Shown here piece by piece: positions 5,884 through 12,522 of a stretch of 22,267 nt of DNA (positions are counted from its first letter, which is position 1; every line of letters begins with the position of its first letter). The DNA comes from Candidatus Kuenenbacteria bacterium CG08_land_8_20_14_0_20_37_23 (lineage in GTDB: Bacteria; Patescibacteriota; Patescibacteriia; UBA2196; GWA2-42-15). The stretch spans positions 2,337 to 24,603 of the forward strand of contig PEXX01000054.1 of NCBI GenBank assembly GCA_002778965.1. Direction: 5' to 3'. The notes below the pieces were generated by a model. It saw nothing but the letters and a program-made list of their open reading frames with translations, searched no databases and was not told the DNA's origin. The translations under genes were made by a program, and so were the position numbers.

Positions 5884-7110
5884 ATGCTATTTTCAGATTT
5901 ATTTCAAGAAACATATTTTGCTCTATCAGCCAACAAGTCGCGTTCTACTTTGACTATTCTTGGCATCGTGATTGGAATTGGCAGTGTGATTGCGATGATC
6001 TCTATTGGCCAAGGCGCGGCGGCTAACATTGAATCAAACATCCAGTCGCTTGGTTCAAATTTATTGGTAGTAATGCCTGGCTCGCAAAGAGGTGTTGGCC
6101 AAGTGGTTCGTGGCGGCATGGGTTCAGCCACAACTTTAACTTTGGAAGATTCTGAGGCTATTACAGAACAGATTGAATATGTAGAAGAAGTTGCCCCGAC
6201 TGTGTCGTCCAGAAAACAAATTAAAACAACCCAAGGCACAAACACTAACACCAGTATTTATGGTATTAACGAGGCTTATGCACGAATTAAGAATATAGAA
6301 ATGGAATCGGGAAGTTTTTTAAATAATATCCAGGTACAAAAAATATCCAAAGTAGCTGTGCTCGGCCCAACAACCAGAGATGATCTATTTGGAGAAGGCG
6401 TTGACCCAACCGGACAAAAAATCAGAATTGAAAATTTGGAATTTACTATTATTGGTGCCACGGCCAATAAAGGCGGAACCGGCATGGGCAGTTCTGATGA
6501 TCTGATATATATTCCTATTTCCACGGCGCAAAGGTATTTGACAGGCAACGACGCGATCAGCAATATCAATGTGCAAATTCAAGATGCCAAACTAATGACT
6601 TCCGCACAAGAACAAATTACTAATTTACTTTTAATGAGGCATAAAATTGCCGACCCAACACAAGCTGATTTTAGCATTATGAACCAAGCAGACATTATGA
6701 GCGCGATGACCTCTGTAACAGATACCCTGACTTTGCTTTTGGGCGCGATCGCGGGCATCTCGCTTTTAGTTGGCGGAATTGGTATTATGAATATGATGCT
6801 TACCACAGTTACGGAAAGAACGCGCGAGATTGGTTTGAAAAAATCCCTCGGCGCCAAAGCCAAAGATATTGGCAGTCAATTTTTAGCCGAATCAGTGGCT
6901 TTGACATTTATAGGCGGTATTATTGGCGTTATTTTTGGCTGGTTGGCGTCACTTTTAATCACGAAATTAAACTGCACTACTACTTCAGTGACAGGTTTTT
7001 CAGTCATACTCGCTTTTAGTGTGTCGGCGGCCATCGGGATTATTTTTGGCTATTATCCCGCGCGAAGGGCTGCCAAGTTGAATCCGATTGAGGCGTTGAG
7101 GTATGAATAA
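5884..7110 (+). CDS. MacB-type ABC transporter permease (FtsX family)
   Basis: The 408-residue protein has the MacB layout. TM1 (about 18-45, SRSTLTILGIVIGIGSVIAMISIGQGA) is followed by a large extracytoplasmic MacB_PCD domain (about 46-275, with LGSNLLVVMPGSQRG, EVAPTVS and a Gly-rich loop). The C-terminal FtsX domain has three helices (about 278-303, 330-355 and 368-395), a conserved TERTREIGLKKSLGAK coupling segment and the closing ARRAAKLNPIEALRYE. Its length is normal for stand-alone MacB permeases. With the ATPase it would form a type VII ABC exporter that works with the adaptor; because that adaptor is broken, the pair may act alone or with an adaptor encoded elsewhere. Confidence 0.93.
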   Translation: MLFSDLFQETYFALSANKSRSTLTILGIVIGIGSVIAMISIGQGAAANIESNIQSLGSNLLVVMPGSQRGVGQVVRGGMGSATTLTLEDSEAITEQIEYVEEVAPTVSSRKQIKTTQGTNTNTSIYGINEAYARIKNIEMESGSFLNNIQVQKISKVAVLGPTTRDDLFGEGVDPTGQKIRIENLEFTIIGATANKGGTGMGSSDDLIYIPISTAQRYLTGNDAISNINVQIQDAKLMTSAQEQITNLLLMRHKIADPTQADFSIMNQADIMSAMTSVTDTLTLLLGAIAGISLLVGGIGIMNMMLTTVTERTREIGLKKSLGAKAKDIGSQFLAESVALTFIGGIIGVIFGWLASLLITKLNCTTTSVTGFSVILAFSVSAAIGIIFGYYPARRAAKLNPIEALRYE

Positions 7111-7137
7111 ATAATTTTAAATTTTAAAACTATATTT

Positions 7138-7773
7138 ATGAAAAAAAATTATTTAATTATTTTAGCTTTGTTCGCTGTTTTAGTTTTATTGTCCGGTTGT
7201 TCTAAAAAAACAGAACAAAGTCAAAACAAAAATCAAGAACAAAATCAAGAGCAGGCGCAAAAAAATAATCAATTGCGCTGGAATGAAAATCTTACCGCAA
7301 CAAACCGTGAAGCTCTCAAAGTCGGCGGTTATGTGATGGTTATGGGAACAACTAATAGTGACGGCAGTATGACTGCTGAGAGAATTATTATTAGCGAGGA
7401 TGAAACCGATTTTGAAAATATGAGCCAGATGATGCGGCAAACATCAACTGCCGAAATAAATGGCGGCCAGTCGACAGTGGGTTTTCCAGCAGATGGGTAT
7501 GGCTTTGGCCAAGGCGAACATCCTGATTTTAAACAGTTTGAAAATATGACTGACGAAGAAAGGGCTGAATTGCGCGAGCAGATGCAGGCAGGCAGACAAG
7601 CGCCAGAAAACTTGGATGCCGGAAAAATACAAAAATCTGGAATGGAACGTTTTGTTGGTGAAATAATTATTTTAGACGCGGATAGTATGACTTTGAAATT
7701 AACTGCTGGAGGGTCAAGAATTATCTTCTATTCAGATTCCACGGAGATTAGCAAATTTACCGGCATCAATTAA
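7138..7773 (+). CDS. Lipoprotein with DUF5666-like segments
   Basis: The 211-residue product has a lipoprotein signal peptide (MKKNYLIILALFAVLVLLSG) with lipobox LLSG-C, Cys21 being the lipidation site. A Gln/Asn/Lys linker follows (about 24-48). The segment ALKVGGYVMVMGTTNSDGSMTAERIII resembles the OB-like DUF5666 repeat of exported bacterial proteins, and a similar element appears at the end (ERFVGEIIILDADSMTLKL). Between them is an acidic stretch, FENMTDEERAELREQMQAGRQ, similar in style to the charged helix of the exported protein encoded at 3471. It starts 27 bases after the permease stop and is probably the last gene of the same operon, acting at the outer face of the membrane. The exact role is unknown. 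Confidence 0.75.
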   Translation: MKKNYLIILALFAVLVLLSGCSKKTEQSQNKNQEQNQEQAQKNNQLRWNENLTATNREALKVGGYVMVMGTTNSDGSMTAERIIISEDETDFENMSQMMRQTSTAEINGGQSTVGFPADGYGFGQGEHPDFKQFENMTDEERAELREQMQAGRQAPENLDAGKIQKSGMERFVGEIIILDADSMTLKLTAGGSRIIFYSDSTEISKFTGIN

Positions 7774-7810
7774 TATTTATAATTTCTTAACAAGTTAATT
7801 TATTTCATTT

Positions 7811-8374
7811 ATGACCAAACTGCCATTAATTCCATATCGGCTGCTAGAACAAAACAACAAAGAAAAAAATACTTGCCTTGATCTGTCTGATAAACTGCGG
7901 ATATTATCCAAAACTACCATAAATTTTTTAGTTAAAGGAAAAACTGACATAGTCAGAAAAAATCTGCCAGTCATGGACAAACTCTTCAAAAAGATGCGCT
8001 CCATTTTGCGTAAAAATCCTCATCTATACGGCGTAAGCGGCATAAACATCGGCCTCGAAGAATATCTTGAAGCATTGTTTGTCCACAGTTACATTAAAAA
8101 TAGATCAATGCCAAATATCAACAAGCTGGAAACTGCGCCTGAAGTTTACCTTGGAGGATTATCAGATATGACAGGGGAGCTTGTCCGCCTAGCTAGGAGG
8201 GAAAATAAACAGGCTGCGATTATTCATGATTACATTGCTAAAATTTATGATCTTATCATCCCAATCTCTATAACAAAAAATTCCAATTTACGGATGAAAC
8301 TGGAAACTATTGGCAATAATTTGAAAAAGATTGAGGATATAATATATGATTTAAAGTTAAGAGATAAAATATGA
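7811..8374 (+). CDS. Translin-family RNA/ssDNA-binding protein
   Basis: The 187-residue, mostly helical protein carries the translin signature YLGGLSDMTGELVRLARRE (113-131) and the earlier helix EEYLEALFVHSYI (83-95), which in relatives carries QEYVEA-like acidic residues. Length is slightly below eukaryotic translin (about 228 residues) and near archaeal homologues. Translin and its partner TRAX form octameric barrels that bind single-stranded RNA/DNA; TRAX and some archaeal proteins cleave RNA. Whether this one is a nuclease cannot be decided here, but E84, E87 and E123 are candidate metal ligands. It begins 37 bases after the lipoprotein gene and converges with tsaD. Translin is scarce in bacteria outside CPR lineages. 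Confidence 0.82.
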   Translation: MTKLPLIPYRLLEQNNKEKNTCLDLSDKLRILSKTTINFLVKGKTDIVRKNLPVMDKLFKKMRSILRKNPHLYGVSGINIGLEEYLEALFVHSYIKNRSMPNINKLETAPEVYLGGLSDMTGELVRLARRENKQAAIIHDYIAKIYDLIIPISITKNSNLRMKLETIGNNLKKIEDIIYDLKLRDKI

Positions 8375-8509
8375 GCTCCTTTCTAATGGCTCATATGGTC
8401 GAACGACGTGGCGCGTAAAATTTTTGCGCAGGAACATCATCAAAAATAAATGACACTCATCTTATTTAGTTCTTCTACCACCTAAATATAGATCCTATTT
8501 TATACCGCA

Positions 8510-9634
8510 TTATTGTCCTATTGATCTCCCATCTAATCTCAAATTCGCCTCTGTTCTAATTTTCCGCCAATCACTAAACATCTTATTTTTAATCCTATAA
8601 TATCCCGCAAAGGCAATCATTGCGGCATTATCGCCGGCCATTCCAATATCAGGCATTAAAAGTTCTGTTTTGCATAATTTATTACAAACTTCATATTTCA
8701 ATAAAGCTCTTAATCTCTCGTTAGCCGCGACTCCTCCGCCCAAAATTATCATCTTAGCATTATGCGCCACGGCCGCCTTGATGGTTTTATTCACCAAAAC
8801 GTTCACGCAAGCCTCTTGAAAGCTGGCGCACATATCCTCCTTTCTTATTTTTTTCTCAATCGTCTTATAAAGTACGGCTGTTTTAATTCCAGAAAAAGAA
8901 AAATTATAATCCCCAGAATTAATCATCGGCCGCGGCAAATCAACTTTTGTAGCATCTCCCTTTTTAACCAACCGCGAAATTTCAGGTCCACCTGGATAAC
9001 TTAATCCCAAAATTTTTGCCACTTTATCGAAAGCTTCGCCCGCCGCATCATCCTGCGTTTCTCCGATTACTCTATACTTCAGATGATCCTTCATCAAAAC
9101 AAGTTGCGTGTGCCCTCCGGAAACTATCAAAGCCAAAACAGGAAACTTCCATTTTGGAATTTGCAATCTTGGAGTTTGAATTTTATTAAGAGCTAAGAAC
9201 TGCCTTCCAGTCGAAGCTTTAGCGCGTGTATCGGAATCAAAAATCGCATTAGCATAAATATGTCCTTCAAGATGATTTACCGCTACCAAAGGCTTTGTCC
9301 ACGCGTAGCTCAAAGCTTTTGCTGTTTCAACCCCCACTCGCAGACTGGTAATTAACCCCGGACCATTAGTAACGCAAATATAATCCGGACGCTGAATATT
9401 AACTATTGAATATCGGGAATTGCTTATTCTTTTCTTTAAAGCTCTCCCCAAAACTATCATTATATTCTCCATCTGTTTCCTTGCCGCTACTTCTGGAACA
9501 ATTCCGCCATACTTCGCGTGTAATTTCACGGAAGAAAAAATTACGTTTGATAATATCCTAAAATAATCGCCCCTAAATTCAAGTAAAGCGGCTGATGTTT
9601 CGTCACAACTTGTCTCTATACCAAGTATTCTCAT
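8510..9634 (-). CDS. tsaD: tRNA N6-threonylcarbamoyladenosine transferase TsaD
   Basis: TsaD transfers threonylcarbamoyl from TC-AMP to A37 of ANN-decoding tRNAs, together with TsaB and TsaE. Motifs are all present: MRILGIETSCDETSAAL at the start, the metal-binding HLEGH (His121, His125), VSGGHTQLVL, DDAAGEAFDKVAK, YPGGPEISRL, FSFSGIKTAV, GGGVAANERLR and the final DIGMAGDNAAMIA. I place the start at the ATG ending at 9634 because the family begins with M-x-I-L-G-I-E-T-S-C-D-E-T; the frame extends 22 codons upstream without family sequence. Two insertions stand out: about 20-25 residues between HLEGHIYA and FPVLALIVSGG (131-163, containing KIQTPRLQIPKWKFP) and a shorter one near 70-82. The gene is alone on this strand, converging with the translin gene. 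Confidence 0.96.
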   Translation of the reverse strand: MRILGIETSCDETSAALLEFRGDYFRILSNVIFSSVKLHAKYGGIVPEVAARKQMENIMIVLGRALKKRISNSRYSIVNIQRPDYICVTNGPGLITSLRVGVETAKALSYAWTKPLVAVNHLEGHIYANAIFDSDTRAKASTGRQFLALNKIQTPRLQIPKWKFPVLALIVSGGHTQLVLMKDHLKYRVIGETQDDAAGEAFDKVAKILGLSYPGGPEISRLVKKGDATKVDLPRPMINSGDYNFSFSGIKTAVLYKTIEKKIRKEDMCASFQEACVNVLVNKTIKAAVAHNAKMIILGGGVAANERLRALLKYEVCNKLCKTELLMPDIGMAGDNAAMIAFAGYYRIKNKMFSDWRKIRTEANLRLDGRSIGQ

Positions 9635-9774
9635 GTAATTAATAATTACTTTATATAATTTTAACAATTTTACGACATAAAAATTGATTTTTACGATCAA
9701 AATTAATATAAAACTGGCCCACGCAATTTGCGTCGGGCGAAACTTCCGCTAGAAACACCAAGCCATAGGCAAAA

Positions 9775-9792
9775 TGTTCAAGTCCATGAACA
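9775..9792. promoter_or_regulatory. Palindrome just upstream of the secG promoter
   Basis: TGTTCA (9775-9780) and TGAACA (9787-9792) form a perfect 6-bp inverted repeat with a 6-base spacer, ending three bases before the -35 box. The geometry suits a dimeric regulator operator, but short AT-rich palindromes also arise by chance. Confidence 0.25.
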
Positions 9793-9795
9793 AAA

Positions 9796-9824
9796 TTGAC
9801 ATTTCTTCTCTTATCTGATATACT
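9796..9824 (+). promoter_or_regulatory. Housekeeping sigma-70 promoter of secG
   Basis: TTGACA (9796-9801) and TATACT (9819-9824) are separated by 17 bases, with an extended -10 TG immediately before (TGATATACT). Transcription would start near 9831, giving secG a 30-base leader. This is the clearest consensus promoter in the window. Confidence 0.8.
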
Positions 9825-9860
9825 CTTATCCAGTATATCATTAATCCTCGTAATTAAAAT

Positions 9861-10070
9861 ATGGCTCTAAATATAATTCAAATAATCATCGCGTGTCTGC
9901 TTATTATAACTATTTTACTTCAAAATCGAGGCTCCGGCCTAGGTGCGGCTTTTGGCGGCGAGGGCAATGTCTATATGGCCAAAAGAGGCGCGGAAAAAAT
10001 CATTTTTATTCTAAGTATTATTTTCGCCACTCTTTTTTTGGCCACAGGCGTTATTCGCCTATTCGTCTGA
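9861..10070 (+). CDS. secG: Preprotein translocase subunit SecG
   Basis: The 69-residue protein has the SecG pattern of two transmembrane helices (about 3-22 and 46-68) joined by a cytoplasmic Gly-rich loop, LLQNRGSGLGAAFGGEGNVYMAKRGAEK. The LLQ..-G-GL-AAFGG motif is diagnostic. SecG associates with SecYE and assists SecA-driven export of unfolded proteins. Its length is typical of small bacterial SecG. It has its own near-consensus promoter and is followed after 80 bases by the peptide-binding protein gene. The leader lacks a Shine-Dalgarno sequence. Confidence 0.93.
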   Translation: MALNIIQIIIACLLIITILLQNRGSGLGAAFGGEGNVYMAKRGAEKIIFILSIIFATLFLATGVIRLFV

Positions 10071-10080
10071 TCTTTGGTTA

Positions 10081-10106
10081 TTTATATTGATTTTAGCCAA
10101 TATAAA
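10081..10106. repeat. AT-rich inverted repeat after secG
   Basis: TTTATATTG (10081-10089) and CAATATAAA (10098-10106) form a perfect 9-bp stem with an 8-base loop, 11 bases after the secG stop. It may weakly terminate or attenuate transcription before the next gene; no T-run follows. Confidence 0.35.
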
Positions 10107-10150
10107 CAAACCAGCTTGTATAAAATATTCATAATATCTGTTATATTTTT

Positions 10151-12046
10151 ATGCCACTCCATAAAATTTTATTAATATTGCGCAAAATCTCCGACAAATT
10201 CAAAAAAAATGATCTTTATCAAGATGGCCAAAATCAATATAGCACACAGAGGAATGGATTTAAAAAATTCCTCACTTTAAGGCAAATTAAGTATTTGCCA
10301 AAATTTCTCTCCCTTAAAGAAAAAATGATTATTTGCGCGGCAAGTATAATTATCATGATTTGTGTTATCATGATTAGCTATCTGACATGGAAAAATAATC
10401 TTATTGATAAGCCAGCCCACGGAGGCGTCTACACAGAAGGAATTGTCGGATCACCACAAAAGATCAACCCGCTCTATGCTTCAACCAATGAAGCAGACAG
10501 AGATATTGCCAGTCTAATTTTCAGCGGATTGATAAAATTTGATGAGGAGCAAAACATTATATCTGATTTAGCGAAAGACTGGTTCGTCGATGAATTTGGC
10601 ACAAAATACACTTTTCGCCTGAAAGAAAACATAAAATGGCCAGATGGGAAACCATTCACTTCAGAAGATGTGATTTTCACATTTGGCGCTATACAAAATC
10701 CAGACTACCAAAGTCCGTTACGTTTGATATTTGAAGACGTTGTTGTTGAAGCAATAGATCAGCATACAGTACAATTCACGTTACCGAAATCATTCGCGCA
10801 ATTTATAAAAAATCTTAACGTTGGTATACTCCCAGCGCACCTTTGGCAAGACATTAAACCGGAAAATACGTTAATCGCTGAACTGAATTTGAAACCAATA
10901 GGACTCGGGCCATATAGTTTTGATTCATACACAAAAGACAAGCAAGGTTATATCAAATCATATACTCTGATCAGTAATAATTATTATCATCTCAATGAGC
11001 CATTTATTAAACAAATTACTTTTAAGTTCTATCCAAATTTTGAACTGGCCGTTGACGCTCTCAAAAACAAAAACATTGATGGTCTTAATTTTCTCCCTCA
11101 AAATCTAAAGGAGTCTCTTGCGGCGAGAAACGATATAAATTATTATTCTCTCTCTCTCCCGCAATACACAGCCATATTTTTCAATCAAGAAAAAAATGAT
11201 CTGCTAAAGATAAACAATTTCAGAAAAGCCCTTGACCTCGGCATTGATAAGGATAAAATTATATCAAACGCGCTGTCAAATGAAGCAAAACTAATAACAA
11301 GCCCAATCCTGCCTGGGGTGCCCGGTTATGTTGAAGAACAAACTAACATCTTTGATGTAGAACAAGCTAAAAAACTGTTAAACGATCTCGGATTCTCCAA
11401 AAAAGAGATTAAAACGGAAAAACAAATTGATCAAGATAAAAATACTGAACAAATTACCACTACCACAAAGGATGTCACTTTATATGAAACAGACGCTAGT
11501 GGCCTGTCTAAATTCCTTTATAAAGATGGGAGTGAAATTACTCTTACTCTGACAATCGCTGATCATCCGCAATCAATTGCTGTCGCAGAACTTGTTCAAA
11601 AATATTGGCAAGCAATAGGTATCAAAACAAATCTAAACATTATTGATTCAAAACAAATTCAAAAAGATATTATTGCTCCAAGAAATTTTGAAGCTCTTCT
11701 ATTCGGAGAAATCCTTGGTAGCGACGGAGATCCGTATGCTTTCTGGCATTCAAGCCAGGCAGGTGAAAATGGGCTCAATTTGGCTAATTTCAAAAATTCC
11801 GCGGCAGACGAACTGCTTAAAAAAGCCATGGAAGAAAACGACGAAACTAAAAAGGCAGACTATCACACTAAATTTAAAAAAATTTTAGCCGAACAAATTC
11901 CTGCTATTTTTCTATACAATCCAAACTATACCTATGTTGTGGCCAATAAGATAAAAGGAATAAATCTCACTCATATCGCAACGCCTGAAGACCGCCTCCT
12001 AAACATCAAATCATGGTATATAAAAACCAACAAAGGATTCAAATAA
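10151..12046 (+). CDS. Membrane-anchored peptide-binding protein (SBP_bac_5, OppA/DppA-like)
   Basis: The 631-residue protein has a basic cytoplasmic N-terminus (1-57), one membrane helix (about 59-80) and a long external domain of the extracellular solute-binding family 5. Family features include GGVYTEGIVGSPQKINPLYAS, a SLIFSGLIKFD segment, the W-PDGKPFTSEDVIFTF motif, and the late LLFGEILGSDGDPYAFWHSSQ and IFLYNPNYTYVV regions. There is no lipobox, so it is held by the helix, not by lipid. Such proteins normally bind oligopeptides for an ABC permease; none is encoded nearby. A Thr/Lys/Asp-rich insertion (about 415-445) interrupts the fold. It may scavenge peptides or, as in some relatives, serve another surface role. 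Confidence 0.88.
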   Translation: MPLHKILLILRKISDKFKKNDLYQDGQNQYSTQRNGFKKFLTLRQIKYLPKFLSLKEKMIICAASIIIMICVIMISYLTWKNNLIDKPAHGGVYTEGIVGSPQKINPLYASTNEADRDIASLIFSGLIKFDEEQNIISDLAKDWFVDEFGTKYTFRLKENIKWPDGKPFTSEDVIFTFGAIQNPDYQSPLRLIFEDVVVEAIDQHTVQFTLPKSFAQFIKNLNVGILPAHLWQDIKPENTLIAELNLKPIGLGPYSFDSYTKDKQGYIKSYTLISNNYYHLNEPFIKQITFKFYPNFELAVDALKNKNIDGLNFLPQNLKESLAARNDINYYSLSLPQYTAIFFNQEKNDLLKINNFRKALDLGIDKDKIISNALSNEAKLITSPILPGVPGYVEEQTNIFDVEQAKKLLNDLGFSKKEIKTEKQIDQDKNTEQITTTTKDVTLYETDASGLSKFLYKDGSEITLTLTIADHPQSIAVAELVQKYWQAIGIKTNLNIIDSKQIQKDIIAPRNFEALLFGEILGSDGDPYAFWHSSQAGENGLNLANFKNSAADELLKKAMEENDETKKADYHTKFKKILAEQIPAIFLYNPNYTYVVANKIKGINLTHIATPEDRLLNIKSWYIKTNKGFK

Positions 12047-12078
12047 TCCATAAACAATAAACTCTTCATAAATAATAT

Positions 12079-12115
12079 GATTTTAAATTTTTCGGTTTAA
12101 AATCAATTTATTATT
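12079..12115 (+). terminator. Probable terminator of the peptide-binding protein gene
   Basis: GATTTTAAA (12079-12087) pairs perfectly with TTTAAAATC (12096-12104) across an 8-base loop TTTTTCGG, followed by a T-rich tail ending in ATTTTT. The stem is AT-rich and so weak, but the position, 33 bases after the stop, is right. Confidence 0.5.
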
Positions 12116-12201
12116 TTTGACTGATAACCAATAATTGCCTATTTTATAAATACAGCTGATTGAACAAATTACTTTTAACACAAACACGACAATTTACTCT
12201 C

Positions 12202-12236
12202 GTGGCGTAACTGGCAGGCATACCAGTCAATTTTTT
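12202..12236 (+). other. tRNA D-arm-like fragment or small terminator hairpin
   Basis: The bases 12202-12228 resemble the first third of a tRNA (TGGCGTAACTGGCAGGCAT, a D-arm-like sequence). They also form ACTGG (12210-12214) paired with CCAGT (12223-12227), followed by CAATTTTTT, which looks like a short terminator. The stretch sits 8 bases before the true tRNA-Leu. It could be a tRNA remnant, a terminator, or both. Confidence 0.3.
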
Positions 12237-12243
12237 CACCAGA

Positions 12244-12327
12244 GCCGGAGTGGTGCAATCGGTAGACACGCAGCGTTCAGAACGCTGTGGGCGCAAGCCC
12301 ATAGGAGTTCAAGTCTCCTCTCCGGCA
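12244..12327 (+). tRNA. tRNA-Leu (anticodon CAG)
   Basis: An 84-base class II tRNA can be folded by eye. The acceptor stem is GCCGGAG (12244-12250) with CTCCGGC (12320-12326) and discriminator A. The D-arm contains GGTAGAC. The anticodon arm CAGCG-TTCAGAA-CGCTG gives anticodon CAG. The long variable arm is GGGC-GCAA-GCCC, and the T-arm is GGAG-TTCAAGT-CTCC. It decodes CUG. CCA is not encoded, so it must be added by a nucleotidyltransferase. Confidence 0.96.
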
Positions 12328-12447
12328 ATTGAAACACTGGCATATGTACGCGCTAATTTTAAGAGCCAGCTTTATAACAATCTCTTGGGAGTTCAGTTTA
12401 TATTGATGGCAAATAAAACGTGAGCACAACAATTTTATAAATTTTAG

Positions 12448-12471
12448 TAATTATTTTTAATAAAATAATTA
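12448..12471. repeat. AT-only inverted repeat upstream of the RNase J gene
   Basis: TAATTATTTT (12448-12457) and AAAATAATTA (12462-12471) form a perfect 10-bp stem with loop TAAT, 51 bases before the RNase J start codon. It could mark a regulator site or a leader hairpin. The remaining bases between the tRNA and this gene (12328-12522) show nothing else. Confidence 0.35.
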
Positions 12472-12522
12472 TAACGAATAATCTGAATATTTAAACCATA
12501 CTATTAATCATTAACTTTTTTT

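Noticed and set aside
9635..9700. Longer N-terminus for TsaD
   Set aside because: The 22 extra codons are hydrophobic, AT-rich and unlike the family, which begins at M-R-I-L-G-I-E-T-S.
9717..9738. GCCC-ACGCA/TGCGT-GGGC hairpin as a terminator upstream of secG
   Set aside because: It has no T-run in the forward direction and no reverse-strand gene upstream to terminate; its role cannot be supported.
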